A DNA stretch of 64,000 nucleotides from Streptomyces sp. DHE7-1 (GCA_016432725.1 JACJDG010000003.1:6974001-7038000), one strand, 5' to 3'; positions 1-9,455 are shown, numbered from the stretch's first letter. Translations and numbers: made by a program. Notes: generated by a model not told the origin, from the letters alone.

Positions 1-533
1 GCCGCCGCGCTGCTGACCCTGGCCCTGCCCGGCTCCGTCTACCTGTACCAGGGGAGGAGCTGGGGCTGCCCGAGGCCGAGGTGCCGCGGACAAGCATCCA
101 GGACCCCATGCACTTCCGCTCGGGAGGAACCGATCCGGGGCGGGACGGCTGCCGCGTCCCGCTGCCCTGGGAGGCCGGCGCCCCCTGGTGCGGGTTCGGC
201 ACCGGCGCCGAGCCCTGGCTCCCGCAGCCCGAGGACTGGGGCCACTACGCGGTCGACCGGCAGGCGGCCGACCCGGAGTCGATGCTCGCGCTGTACCGCG
301 CGGCCCTGCTCCTGCGCCGGTCCGTGCCGGGCTTCGGGGACGGGCCCCTCACCTGGCTGCCGGCCGGTGCCGGTGTGCTGGCCTTCGCCCGGGCGCACGG
401 CCTGGTCTGCGTCGTCAACCTGTCCGCGCACCCGGCCGGACTCCCGCCGTACGAGGACCTGTTGCTCGCGAGCGGTCCGCTCGACGGCGCGGGCCGGCTG
501 CCGCGCGACACGGCGGTGTGGCTGCGGACCTGA
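1..533 (+). CDS. GH13 alpha-glucosidase, C-terminal part only
   Basis: This is the tail of a family 13 glycoside hydrolase (alpha-1,4-glucosidase type), probably cytoplasmic and acting on maltose or maltodextrins. The visible part starts inside the (beta/alpha)8 barrel at the conserved PGSVYLYQGEELGLPE stretch and continues with the GRDGCRVPLPW signature, then a C-terminal beta domain ending in AVWLRT. The 5' end lies outside the window. The frame changes at 51-54: QG is read in one frame and EELGLPE in the next, because a run expected to hold five G shows four, most likely a sequencing deletion. The catalytic acids are not visible. It converges with the lipoprotein gene across a shared terminator. 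Confidence 0.85.
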   Translation, partial: RRAADPGPARLRLPVPGEELGLPEAEVPRTSIQDPMHFRSGGTDPGRDGCRVPLPWEAGAPWCGFGTGAEPWLPQPEDWGHYAVDRQAADPESMLALYRAALLLRRSVPGFGDGPLTWLPAGAGVLAFARAHGLVCVVNLSAHPAGLPPYEDLLLASGPLDGAGRLPRDTAVWLRT

Positions 534-545
534 CCGGAGCCGCGA

Positions 546-585
546 CAGGGCCCGGCCACCGTGTCGCACGGTGGCCGGGACCCTG
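546..585. terminator. Bidirectional intrinsic terminator
   Basis: A long inverted repeat lies between two convergent genes. Left arm 546-563 pairs with right arm 567-585 around a TCG loop, with one bulged base. There is no U-run, as is usual in Streptomyces. It can serve both the glucosidase and the lipoprotein gene. Confidence 0.75.
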
Positions 586-592
586 CCCCACG

Positions 593-1564
593 TCAGTCCT
601 TCAGCGCCGTGCCGGCGGCGCTGAGGGCCTTGGTGTTCTCGGTCTTCGCGGCCGTGAGGCCGCTCCGGTGGGCGGTGATCTGCTGCTTCTGGATCTTGGT
701 CTCGGCCTTGAACCAGACGTTCACCAGGCCGGTCCGCTGCTTGCAGTCGATCTCGGCCAGGGCGACGTCGATCTCCTTCTGGGAGGCCGGGTCGGTGTGC
801 GGGACCAGTTCGGCCGACTCGGTCGGCGTCGCGGCCTCGTAGCCCTTGCCCTTCATGCACTGCGACCAGGCGCCCATGGCCTTCTTGACGGCCGGGACCC
901 GCATCGACTCCAGGAACGACCGGCCGTTCAGCTCGGAGACGAGCTGGAAGTCGGCGGCCGGCTTGCCGATCTTCTCTGCGGCGTAACCGACGCAGCCCTT
1001 GGCGGGGATCTTCTTGCCGTTGTAGGTCTTCGGGGCCGCCTTGGCGACGAAGGAGCCGTCCGCGCCCGCCTTGGTCGGCTTGCCGTGCCCGGTCAGCACC
1101 TCCACCTGCGTCTCGGTCAGGCTGGGCACCTTCTGCCGGGGCTGGTCGGTCAGCGCGTCGGGCAGGCCGTAGCCGTACTTCGCCGCGGTCGCACGGTCGG
1201 TCAGGCCGTAACGGCGCTCCATGTTGGCGTCGTTGTCGTTCGGCGGCGGGGTGGCGCCGGCGACGGTGAGCTTGACGTCGAAGCCGTAGCCGGCCATGCA
1301 CTTCTCCTGGAGGTGGCGCGTGGCCGTGTCCAGGGTGACGGTGTCGGAGTAGGTCTGCATGTAGGCCTCGAGCGGCAGCGACAGGCCCTTGGCGAGGCCG
1401 CGCTGCGGGGTCGCCTTGGGCCAGTTGGCCTTGTCGACGAGCGGCTTGTCCGCCGCCACCGGGGCCGCCGCGTCATGGCCGGAGCCGCTGGTTCCGCAGG
1501 CCGAGAGCATCCCGGTTGTCGCGATCATGACAGTTGCGGCGATGAAGACGCGCTTGTTCCACAT
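593..1564 (-). CDS. Putative secreted lipoprotein, unknown function
   Basis: The 323-residue product begins with a lipoprotein signal peptide: charged MWNKR, a hydrophobic stretch, then lipobox LSAC with the acylated cysteine at residue 23. The mature protein has a few scattered cysteines (as in KGCVGY and WSQCMKGKGY) and ends in a Lys/Ala-rich helical region. No catalytic motif is recognised. It resembles conserved Streptomyces lipoproteins of unknown role and should sit on the outer face of the membrane. The start is supported by a GAGGAG ribosome site. The small secreted protein gene lies 22 bp upstream on the same strand, so the two may be co-transcribed. Confidence 0.75.
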   Translation of the reverse strand: MWNKRVFIAATVMIATTGMLSACGTSGSGHDAAAPVAADKPLVDKANWPKATPQRGLAKGLSLPLEAYMQTYSDTVTLDTATRHLQEKCMAGYGFDVKLTVAGATPPPNDNDANMERRYGLTDRATAAKYGYGLPDALTDQPRQKVPSLTETQVEVLTGHGKPTKAGADGSFVAKAAPKTYNGKKIPAKGCVGYAAEKIGKPAADFQLVSELNGRSFLESMRVPAVKKAMGAWSQCMKGKGYEAATPTESAELVPHTDPASQKEIDVALAEIDCKQRTGLVNVWFKAETKIQKQQITAHRSGLTAAKTENTKALSAAGTALKD

Positions 1565-1586
1565 GGGGGTGACTCCTCGGTTCGGA

Positions 1587-2102
1587 TCAGGCGAAGTGCT
1601 GGGAGGCGTTGTTGTTCTTCAGCGCCGAGATCAGGTTGGTGAGGTTGCAGTCACCGTAGGGCTCGTTGTGCGCGAAGTACTGCGAGGTGCCGCCGTAGCC
1701 CGAGTTGTAGTACACGCGGTAGTTGTCGGCCGGGGCGCAGTTCTGCACCGAGGCCGCGTTGTTCTTCGTGTACTGGCCGGCACCGGTGCCGTTGCCGTTG
1801 AACACGTAGCGGTACGTGGTCAGCGTGGAGCCCTGGTACTGGCTGGTGCCCCAGTAGTCGTTCACGTTGCCGTAGAACGACGACCAGCTCGTCACGTATC
1901 TGCCGCCGCTGACCGCGAGGTCCTTGGAGTTGTACAGCAGCCACAGATCGCCCTCGGAACAGGTGATCCAGGGCACGTCGCAGTTGTCCGTGACCTTGTA
2001 CTCGGCGGCGTGGGCGGGGGTGGCGCTGACCATGAGCGCGGCGGTCGCGGCGAAAGCGGACGCCACCGCGCCGATCCTGGACCGCAGGCGGACGTTCTTC
2101 AT
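1587..2102 (-). CDS. Small secreted protein, peptidase-inhibitor I36-like
   Basis: The 171-residue product has a clear Sec signal peptide (MKNVRLRSRIG, Ala/Val core, cleavage near PAHA-AEY) and a Tyr/Gly/Asn-rich beta-type mature domain with four cysteines (CDVPWITC, then NCAP and DCN) likely to form disulfides. The pattern resembles actinobacterial I36/SMI-like inhibitors, but the similarity is only by eye. I chose the internal ATG at 2102 over one 12 codons upstream because the extra residues precede the charged n-region and an AGGG site lies about 10 bases before it. Secreted inhibitor is the best guess; function is unproven. Confidence 0.65.
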   Translation of the reverse strand: MKNVRLRSRIGAVASAFAATAALMVSATPAHAAEYKVTDNCDVPWITCSEGDLWLLYNSKDLAVSGGRYVTSWSSFYGNVNDYWGTSQYQGSTLTTYRYVFNGNGTGAGQYTKNNAASVQNCAPADNYRVYYNSGYGGTSQYFAHNEPYGDCNLTNLISALKNNNASQHFA

Positions 2103-2200
2103 GCTGGAGGAACCCTTCGCTCGGGTTGTGATGATCATTTGAAGTGGATCTTACAGAGAGGGCCTGGAAAGGCGACAGGAAATCCACGGCCCCCGGACGG

Positions 2201-2258
2201 CCTCGCCGGGCCCGCTCCCGCCCCGGCCGGGACGGGACGGGAGCGGGCCCGGTCGAGG
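2201..2258 (-). terminator. Strong terminator hairpin
   Basis: Arms 2206-2220 and 2238-2252 are exact 15-base complements. They extend by five more pairs (2201-2205 with 2254-2258) across one bulged T, with a GC-rich loop. It lies just downstream of the GDSL hydrolase and 43-aa membrane protein genes on the minus strand and upstream of the I36-like gene, so it ends the former transcript. Confidence 0.75.
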
Positions 2259-2296
2259 CGCACGTCCGGGGCGGGTGCGTCACGCACCCGCCGGCC

Positions 2297-2428
2297 TCAC
2301 CAGGGGAACGCGCCGGACCCCTGGAAGGAGAACAACGCCCAGACCACCAGGGGGAGGAGGACCAGCAGGACGACGGCGGCCAGCGCCTTCGCCCACCCGG
2401 CGGTCCTCCCGCGACCGTCAGCCGGCAC
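2297..2428 (-). CDS. 43-residue single-pass membrane protein coupled to the GDSL gene
   Basis: A GTG-started reading frame begins six bases after the corrected stop of the upstream hydrolase gene, which suggests translational coupling. The 43-residue product has a polar, positively charged N-terminus (ADGRGR), then one strongly hydrophobic helix (roughly residues 15-35, including LLVLLPLVVWALF) and a short tail ending in AFPW. It would be a small bitopic membrane protein. No family is recognised. Tight linkage and the terminator directly after it argue that it is real and part of the same operon; it may help anchor or export the partner. Confidence 0.5.
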   Translation of the reverse strand: MPADGRGRTAGWAKALAAVVLLVLLPLVVWALFSFQGSGAFPW

Positions 2429-2434
2429 GGCGGA

Positions 2435-5400
2435 TCACAGCTTTCCCACGGCGCGGACGAACGCCTGCGCGTAGGCGCTCGTACCGGTCCCGTTGGGGTG
2501 GTAGCTCTCGCGGCTGATGCACCAGCTTCCTCCCAGCTCGCAGCGGAAGTCACCGTCCCCTGGGGAGCGACGACGATCTTGTTGATGCCCTCGGGTCGTC
2601 GCAGGCGCGCCGGCCCTCGAAGTCGGGGTCGGGCGACTCGTAGCTCACCGGAAGGCCCGCCGAGCGCAGGGACGCGACCATCTGCTCCTGCTTGCTCGCC
2701 ATGGTCCGGGCCATGGCGTTGACGCGGATCATCCCCGCCCCGCCGACGCCGCTGACGCAGGTCAGGGAGTCCTCGTTGAAGAGCTGCGGGTACCCCAGCA
2801 GGATGATCTTGGCGTTGGGCGCCTGGTCGTGGATCTCCCGCAGCGTCTTCTCGATCTTCGGCATGGTGTCGTCGATGTCGCGGTCGACGTCCTCCTCGGT
2901 GGGACAGCCCGTGGTGGCGCAGGACTGCATCACGCCCGGGAAGCCCGCGTCGTTGCCGCCCACCGTCAGGGCGACCAGGGTGGTGTCCGCGCTGAGGACG
3001 CCGGACTTCATCTGCGCGATCTCGTGGAACTGGCCGTCGGCCTTCGCGTACTTGCTCCGGTCGTCCCACGACACGGGCCAGGTGTCGTAGTCGTTGCCCT
3101 GGTCGTCCGTCGCCTTTCCGCGCACGTTCCAGGTCAGCGCGCCGGAGCAGGCCACGTCCAGGAAGTCGGCGGAGGCGGGGTGCTGGTCGGCGACCTGGCC
3201 GAGGGTGGCGGACCGGCCGGGCAGGGTGGCCTTGCGCGACCAGGAGTTGTCGCTGCGCCGGCAGGCGTTCCAGGTCTCCTTCTCGCTGTCCCGGTCGGAC
3301 TCGGGGGAGTAGGCCCCCGCGCCCTCGCCGGCCGAGTAGGAGTCGCCCATCACGACGACCATGTCCGCCGGCTTGCCCGGCAGTTCCTGGAAGGCGATCG
3401 ACGTGAACGCGATGTCCTCGTCGGCCGTGCCGTCGTCCGTGGTGTTCGTGAGCTGCACGCGGGGCGTCCCGGTGAAGTGGTAGACGCCGAGCTCCACCCA
3501 GGTGCTCCTGCCGTAGTGGGTGTTGACGTACCGCTCGCGGTCACCGCCCGCGACACCCTTGACCACGTAGTGGGCCTGCTGGGTGTGTGCCCCGGTGTCG
3601 GGGACGTGCACGAACACCCGGGCCCAGTCCAGGCTCTGGCCCAGCGTCCAGGTGCCGCTGATGGTCATCGGGCCGTAGTCGCCGCCCAGATGCCCGGAGT
3701 CGCGGGTGTGGGCGTACCAGAAGTGACCGCCGTAGCCGCCGCCGACCTGGTGCAGGTCCGCCTTGGCCTCGTAGTGGTTCGCGCTGTCGGCGTTGAAGTC
3801 GAACTGGAAGCTGCCCGAGGACGTCACCTGCCCGCAGTCGCCCCATGACTCTGTTCCGTTGGCCACGGAGGCGACGACATGGGTGCCGGGGGCGCCGGAG
3901 CACACCGATGCGCCGTGCTGCAGGCGGTAGCCGCGTCCCGGCTCGGAGACCAGCGTCTGGTACTTGATGCTCTCGTGGCCGCAGTCGGTCGCGCAGTCGC
4001 TCTTCCAGGTCGCGTTCGGCGCGTGCCACCAGTACTGCGAGTAGCACGCCTCGGTGTCGCAGTCCGGCGGGTTGCCCGAGTCGCAGTAGTTGTACTCGTT
4101 GCAGAACGTGCTGAGCGGCGGCGAGACCTGGCTCCGCTGCTCCTTGGTGACCCACCAGGCGGGCCGGAAGCCGGCCGAGGAGAACCCGGACTCACCGGGC
4201 CAGTCCTGGCGGCCGGACGTCGCGTAGGAGTAGCCGGTGTCCATGGACCAGGCGGACCAGCCCATCACCTTCTCCTCGTACGGCCAGTCCTGCGGGTGCG
4301 CCGCGTCCTTGTTCGCCTCCGTGCCGTCCACGTCGGTGTCCATGAACGGGTGGCCCCAGCTCTTCTTGTAGATGGGGTTGGCCGGGTTGTTGTACCAGCC
4401 GAGACCCCACGGGCCGGTGGTGTGCGGGGTGGGCGCGTTGAAGCCGAGGTTGTAGTTCCACACGGCGGTGAACCAGTTCTCCACCCGGGAGGCGTCGTCG
4501 TCGTTGACGGTGACCTTCTGGCCGTCGGTGTGGACCTCGTTCCACTTGTCCGCGAGGATCTTCATGGAGGCGGCGATGTTGGTCGCGTAGTCGACGGCGA
4601 CGGCCTTCTGCAGGGCCGGCGACAGACTCGTCTCACCGGTCTTCTCGTGCCCGGCGAGCCGCATCCCGTCGGTGACCTGCCCGACGCCGTAACCGCAGTC
4701 GGACTTGTCCCAGTTGATGTGCCAGTACACGTCCGGATCGCTGGGGTCGGCCTTGTGCCCGTAGTAGCCGTCCACCGCGGCCAGCGGGCTGCCCATCTGG
4801 CCGGGGATGGAACCGGACTCGGCCTGCCAGAGGTTGGACTCCTGGGCCATGATGCCCAGCATCACGTTGGCCGGGATCCGCCCGCCGCCGGTCAGCGTGG
4901 GTGCCGGGAACAGGCCCTGGGGGTCGATGGTGCCGATCCCGGTCTGGTTGCGGTACCCGCCCTGGCGGATGTACTGGGAGCGCAGCTGGCCGCGTACAGC
5001 CATGTCCACGGCCCACTCGACCTGGTTCGGCGTGGGCTGCAGTGCCTGCGCGTTCACGTCGTTGCGGGAGACGGAGCACCAGCGGTCGGGGTCCGTCGGG
5101 TCCTGCGAAGCGACGGCCGCGGCGGCGGTGAGCGTCGCCCGCCTGGGCTCGCTCGTGCCGGAGTCCGGCACGCTCGCGCCGGTCAGCGCCGGGGAGAGCC
5201 GGCTCCTGCCCGCGGAGTCGTCGGTACGGACGACCGTCTGCCGGAGCCTCGCGCCGGTGCCCGTGGCCGTGGAGGTCACCGTCACCGGCGTGTTCGCCGC
5301 CACGGTGGCGGGGGACAGGCCGGCCTCGCCGCGCGGTGCGGGTTCGGCCCCGGTGAAGCCCTTGCCCGCGTTCGCGATGTGGTCGAGCCCCGCCCGCACG

Positions 5401-6455
5401 CCGGGGGTGAGGACCGGATCGACGGCCAGCCGGCCCTGGCTGGAGACGACCGTGCCGGTCGGAGCGTTCACCCGGGTGATGCCGGTGCCCGCCGTGTGGG
5501 TGGCGCCGGTCGGACGTCCGGTGAGGAACACCCCTGCGGCTCCGCCGCGTTCGAGGTCGAGCTCGCCGAGCCTGCCGGTGGCGACCGTGGCCGGCGCGCC
5601 GTGCCCGCCCCACACCCGGGCACGCGCGGCCTCGGTGCCGCGCCGCTCCACGAAGGCGATCCTCCCGCCGCCGACCGGGTGGATGTCGTACGGCACCCCG
5701 CCGGCCGTGAACAGCTTCTCGGCCTTGCCGGTGCGGTGGCCCAGCCGGACCACGTCGTGGCCCAGGGCGCCGACCGCGCCGCCCGCCACGGGAACCGCGC
5801 TGGTGACCTCGCCGCGTGCGGAGGCCTCGCCGACGGTCTTCCCGGTCGTGTCCACGGTGACCACGCGGGTCCGGGTGGCGGCCGGGTCGTTCATGTCGCG
5901 GAAGGCGGTGAACGCGGCGGTGCGGGTCGCCGGGTTGCAGGACGGGTCGAAGTACGCGAGCGACGCGGTGAACGGCAGCTTCGTCACCTTGCCGGTGGCC
6001 AGGTTCACCACGGCGGCGAAGGCGCCGCCCTGCATCAGGTCCGGCTTGTTGGTGAAGGTGCGCGGCGCGTAGACGACGGCGGCGTGGTCGCGGTCCATGA
6101 CGCACTGGTTGCCGAGCCACGAGTCCGCCGGCATGCCGGGCTCGCTGAGCACGGCGGCGGTCTTCCACTCGTAGGCCCGCGCGCTGTCCGCGACCAGGAC
6201 GTGCAGCCCGTCGACGTCGGCGGCGGCGGTCACGGCCCGGTCCTTGCTGCTCCGCCATCCCTTTCCGAGCTTCTTGTCCGGGCCGGCGACCCGTCCGCCG
6301 GGCGCGGTGCCGGCGCTGCCGGGCTCGGTGCTCGTGGGCCTCGGTGCGGCGTGGGGTGCCGCGAGCGCGGTGGCGCTCTGCAGCAGCCCGCCGGCCAGCA
6401 CGGCACAGGCCAGCACGGCGCCGAGCCGCCCGCGTATGCGTCTGTTGGATCTCAA
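2435..6455 (-). CDS. Large secreted transglycosylase-like / SGNH (GDSL) hydrolase
   Basis: The corrected length is 1340 residues. It has a Sec signal peptide ending ALAAPHA, a beta-propeller-like first third, and a soluble lytic-transglycosylase-like domain around residues 500-720 (PANVMLGIMAQESNLWQ and CGYGVGQVTDGM). A Cys-rich carbohydrate-binding-like stretch follows, then a C-terminal SGNH hydrolase. SGNH blocks are visible: GDSYSAGEG with the nucleophilic Ser, VGGNDAGF, and SYHPNG with the catalytic His. A secreted role in cell-wall or glycan processing is inferred. The last block is reached only after two one-base deletions, near 2560 and 2605. I chose TTG at 6455, which directly precedes the signal peptide and has GAGGAC upstream; an ATG 45 codons earlier adds an unlikely Pro/Arg leader. 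Confidence 0.75.
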
Positions 6456-6814
6456 GGAGAGTGTCCTCGCTTCTCGGTGGGGTATGCGCGCCCGTGTCCG
6501 GGCACGACTCGGCCCGGAAGGGGCCCGTGGGCCGGGCGGGGATGCTGGGGAGCCGGCCGGCGACGCCGGACGGGAGGCGGACCGCGGCACCGGTGTGCGC
6601 CGCGGTCCGCCGTGTCACCCGCGCTTCATGAAGTCGCGCCGCTCATGGTGGAGTTCCGCGGCCCGGCGATCGGCACGGCGACGGCACAGAGCTGTCTCGG
6701 ACACGTGTTGAGCCCCCCTCATGGCCACCCATGACGGGCGAGCGCGCCCTCCGGCACGCCACAGCCCCCTGGACGCCCCCGCTGGTGTCGCACGCTCACG
6801 ACACAGAACCGACG

Positions 6815-6830
6815 TTTGGTCTAGTCCACC
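6815..6830. promoter_or_regulatory. DasR-responsive element (dre)-like box
   Basis: The core TGGTCTAGTCCA (6817-6828) differs at one position from the TGGTCTAGACCA core of the GlcNAc-regulator DasR. It is the only recognisable signal in the 456-bp gene-free stretch 6456-6911, about 360 bp upstream of the transglycosylase/GDSL gene. Control of a cell-wall-active secreted enzyme by an amino-sugar sensor would fit, but the distance to the start is long and the assignment is by motif only. Confidence 0.4.
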
Positions 6831-6911
6831 CGCTTGCAGCGCGGTCATCCTACGCCCAGCATGCACATGCCACGCAAGATCCAAGTTCCCCCTTCTGACA
6901 CTTCTCTCCCG

Positions 6912-7988
6912 TCAGTCCTCCAGCCGCACCGGCATCAGCAGCGAGAAGGTGTGCTCGTCGTCGGGGCGGCGGATCGCGAGGGGAGCCGTCGCGGACGTGG
7001 ACTCCAGGACGAGGTCGTCGTGGGCGGCCGCGGTGAGGGCCTGGAGCAGGAACTCGCGGTTGACGGCGATGCGGTCCGGGCCGGTCCCGGCGGTCCCGCA
7101 GACGGTCGCCGTGCCGTCCTCCGGCACCTCCAGCACGCTCAACTCCGCCGTCGAGTCGTCGTGTTCGTGGACCGGGCCGGTCTCGAGCGCCGCGCGGAAG
7201 GCGGGCGCGTCCACCACGGCGCGGCGGCCCGCCGGCAGGTGGACCAGGCGGCGGTAGTCGGGGAAGTCGTGGCCGAGGCGGCGCCCGGCCACCTGACGGT
7301 CGCCGGCCTCCAGGGTCACCCGGTCGCCGTCCAGCTCCAGGTGGACGGGCTCGTCTCCGCCGAGCAGGGCGCGCATGGCGTCGGCGAGCGGGGTGGGGAG
7401 GACGGCCTGCACGCGGGGGCCGTCGTGCCCGGTGACCGATGCCCGGGAGACGGCCATCCGGTAGCGGTCGGTGGCCACCGTGTGCAGTGCGTCGCCGTCG
7501 ACGTCGAGCAGGATCCCGCCGAGCATGGGCAGTTCGGGGTCGGTGCCGGCCGCGAAGCGCACCGCGTCCAGGGCCGCCGCCAGGGCGGGTGCCGGGACGG
7601 ACAGGTGGACGGGGGCGGTGGGGGTGGTGTGGAGCGCGGGCATGTCGTTCTCCCTCTGGTCGAGTAGGGCCCGGAGTGCGGAGAACTCGCCGCGGGCCTC
7701 GGACAGTCCGGTCCGCAGCCGGCGCAGATGGGCCTCCAGCAGGGTGCGGACCAGGCCGGTGTCGGCACCGGACCAGGCGGCCAGCACCAGCCGGATGTCC
7801 GCCAGTGGCATACCGGCCCGGCGCAGGCGTGCCAGCACCCGGGCCTCCTCCAACTGCTCCCGGCCGTACCAGCGGTACCCGGTCACGGGGTCCACCCGGA
7901 CCGGGACCAGCACGCCCGCACGGTCGTAGAACCGCAGGGCGCTCACGCCGAGTCCGCTGGCGTGGGCCGTCTCCCCGATACTGCGCAT
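6912..7988 (-). CDS. MerR-family regulator fused to a DnaN (beta-clamp)-like domain
   Basis: The 358-residue product has two parts. Residues 1-110 are a MerR winged helix-turn-helix: MRSIGETAHASGLGVSALRF, the YDRAGVL element, then dimerisation helices. Residues about 125-358 resemble the DNA polymerase III beta sliding clamp (VHLSVPAPALAAALDAVRF, LPMLGGILLDVDGDALHTVA, FSLLMPVRLED). The clamp-like part replaces the usual effector-binding domain. ATG 7988 is preceded by GGAG; a GTG four codons upstream is less likely. A MerR-type promoter with a perfect operator lies directly in front, so autoregulation is expected. Such fusions are known by annotation in actinobacteria, but what the clamp domain senses is not known to me. 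Confidence 0.85.
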   Translation of the reverse strand: MRSIGETAHASGLGVSALRFYDRAGVLVPVRVDPVTGYRWYGREQLEEARVLARLRRAGMPLADIRLVLAAWSGADTGLVRTLLEAHLRRLRTGLSEARGEFSALRALLDQRENDMPALHTTPTAPVHLSVPAPALAAALDAVRFAAGTDPELPMLGGILLDVDGDALHTVATDRYRMAVSRASVTGHDGPRVQAVLPTPLADAMRALLGGDEPVHLELDGDRVTLEAGDRQVAGRRLGHDFPDYRRLVHLPAGRRAVVDAPAFRAALETGPVHEHDDSTAELSVLEVPEDGTATVCGTAGTGPDRIAVNREFLLQALTAAAHDDLVLESTSATAPLAIRRPDDEHTFSLLMPVRLED

Positions 7989-8007
7989 CTCGTTCTCCAC
8001 ACCCGGA

Positions 8008-8038
8008 ACCCTGGGCCCTCGACCTGGTCGAGGGTCAA
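8008..8038 (-). promoter_or_regulatory. MerR-type promoter with perfect palindromic operator
   Basis: On the minus strand, -35 TTGACC (8033-8038) and -10 CAGGGT (8008-8013) are separated by 19 bp, the long spacer typical of MerR-activated promoters. The spacer holds a perfect palindrome, 9 + 1 + 9 bases at 8016-8034 (CCCTCGACC T GGTCGAGGG on the plus strand). It ends about 28 bp before the MerR-DnaN start, which strongly suggests autoregulation. Confidence 0.7.
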
Positions 8039-8049
8039 ACCCGCCGGGA

Positions 8050-8889
8050 TCAGTGTCCCGCCGTCGCGGTCGCTCCGGGCCGTCCCGGCCGTGGGACGGT
8101 CCCGGCGCGGCGCTCGGGCCGCCAGGTCGCCACCAGTGCCCCGGCGAGCAGGAGTTCGGCGATGTCGCCCCCGTAGTACATGATCTCCGCGCCCTGCCGG
8201 ACCTGTTCGACGGGGGCGTGGACGTAGACGAACAAGCCGCCGTACATCGCCTGGGCGATCAGGGCGTGCCCGGCGATCGCGACACCCAGATACACCAGTC
8301 GGGTGCGGACTCCGGGGCGGGCGGGCGCGGGGTCGGGGCCGGCGACGGCGTGGGCGAACAGGCAGCCCGACGCCAGGAAGTGCGCCTGCATGAGCCGGTG
8401 CCCCAGGGGATGGCCCATGGCGGCGTCGTACAACGGCGTGAAGTAGAGCACTCCGAGACTGCCGGTGCTCAGCACGAGCGCCACCGCCGGATGGGCCAGT
8501 ACCCGGGCCGGGGCGCTGTGGAGCACCGCCGAGAGTGTGCGGGCCCGGGCTGCCGGCAGCGTTCGCAGCAGGAGGGTCACCGGTGCGGCCAGCACCAGCG
8601 CCATGGGCGCGTACATGCCGATGAGCATGTGCTGTGCCATGTGCGCACGGAAGTCGGAGTGCGCGGCGGACGACAACGGCGGAAGAAGGGCGGTGGCGAG
8701 CAGGCACAGCCCGCCCACGAACGACACCGACCGCCAACCGTGCCGGCCGCGCGCGGGGTTGCGGCGCCGCGCGCGGTGCGCGGCGAGCAGGTAGCAGCCG
8801 GCGGCGGCGAGCAGGATCGAGAGGATCAGCAGGACCGGCAGCACCGCCGGTGCGCCGCCGTCACCGCCGTGCTGGTGCATGTCCTCCAT
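8050..8889 (-). CDS. ctaG: Cytochrome c oxidase assembly protein, CtaG/Caa3_CtaG family
   Basis: The 279-residue polytopic membrane protein has about seven helices and a His-rich N-terminus (MEDMHQHGG). The motifs FRAHMAQHMLIGMYAPM and FTPLYDAAMGHPLGHRLMQAHFL carry the conserved histidines and methionines of the CtaG family, which delivers copper for assembly of the CuB centre of caa3-type oxidases. The start overlaps the stop of the upstream DUF2243 gene (TGATG), so the two are translationally coupled. The pairing suggests that the DUF2243 protein also belongs to membrane or copper-related physiology. Confidence 0.85.
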   Translation of the reverse strand: MEDMHQHGGDGGAPAVLPVLLILSILLAAAGCYLLAAHRARRRNPARGRHGWRSVSFVGGLCLLATALLPPLSSAAHSDFRAHMAQHMLIGMYAPMALVLAAPVTLLLRTLPAARARTLSAVLHSAPARVLAHPAVALVLSTGSLGVLYFTPLYDAAMGHPLGHRLMQAHFLASGCLFAHAVAGPDPAPARPGVRTRLVYLGVAIAGHALIAQAMYGGLFVYVHAPVEQVRQGAEIMYYGGDIAELLLAGALVATWRPERRAGTVPRPGRPGATATAGH

Positions 8890-9455
8890 CAGACGCGGTC
8901 TCCGGTTCGCTCGGCCCCGCGGGGCGCCTCGGGACCGATGACCGTTCCACCGCGCTGGATCAGATGGCCGGCGAGCATGACGAGGCCGCCCAGGACGAGG
9001 AAACCGGCGTCCCACCAGGCCTGGTGGGGGTCTCCGTGGACGTGGTGGATCCCCAGGACCTGGTGGTCCAGGACGCCCTCGACCAGGTTGAACAGGCCCC
9101 AGCCGAAGAGGATCCAGCCCCACAGCACCCGTGAGCTCCACACCGCCCGCCGATGGTGCGTGACCCGCGCGTACAGCACGGCCAGGCCCAGGAGCACGGC
9201 GACCCAGCACACCGTGTGGAAGACGCCGTCCCACAGCGTGTTCATCTCCAGGCCCGAGACCGTGTGCGGGTCGTAGTACTTGAGCCCGACCCGGTCGTGG
9301 TTGGTGCTGGTGAGCATGTGGTGCCATCGCAGGAGCTGGTGCAGCAGGATGCCGTCGGCGAATCCCCCCAGCCCCACGCCGAGGACGGTCCCCGGTAACC
9401 GCAGACTGCTGGGCTCCACCGTGAGCGGCGGGGTGGTGCCTGGCGTGGTGGCCAT
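8889..9455 (-). CDS. DUF2243 membrane protein
   Basis: The 188-residue integral membrane protein has four predicted helices and the DUF2243 signatures GGFADGILLHQLLRWHHM, MNTLWDGVFHT and NLVEGVLDHQVLGIHHV, rich in conserved His and Asp. The biochemical role is unknown; the His-rich membrane motifs suggest metal or haem handling. ATG 9455 is preceded by a good GGAGAA site. It is the first gene of a two-gene operon with ctaG. Confidence 0.85.
   Translation of the reverse strand: MATTPGTTPPLTVEPSSLRLPGTVLGVGLGGFADGILLHQLLRWHHMLTSTNHDRVGLKYYDPHTVSGLEMNTLWDGVFHTVCWVAVLLGLAVLYARVTHHRRAVWSSRVLWGWILFGWGLFNLVEGVLDHQVLGIHHVHGDPHQAWWDAGFLVLGGLVMLAGHLIQRGGTVIGPEAPRGAERTGDRV

Noticed and set aside
3879..6734. 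Very long open frame opposite the transglycosylase/GDSL gene
   Set aside because: It is an antisense shadow caused by GC-rich third positions; its translation is Val/Gly/Arg-rich with no domain.
6615..6884. 89-codon frame in the region downstream of the MerR-DnaN gene
   Set aside because: No ribosome site, no family features and Arg-rich composition typical of non-coding high-GC sequence.
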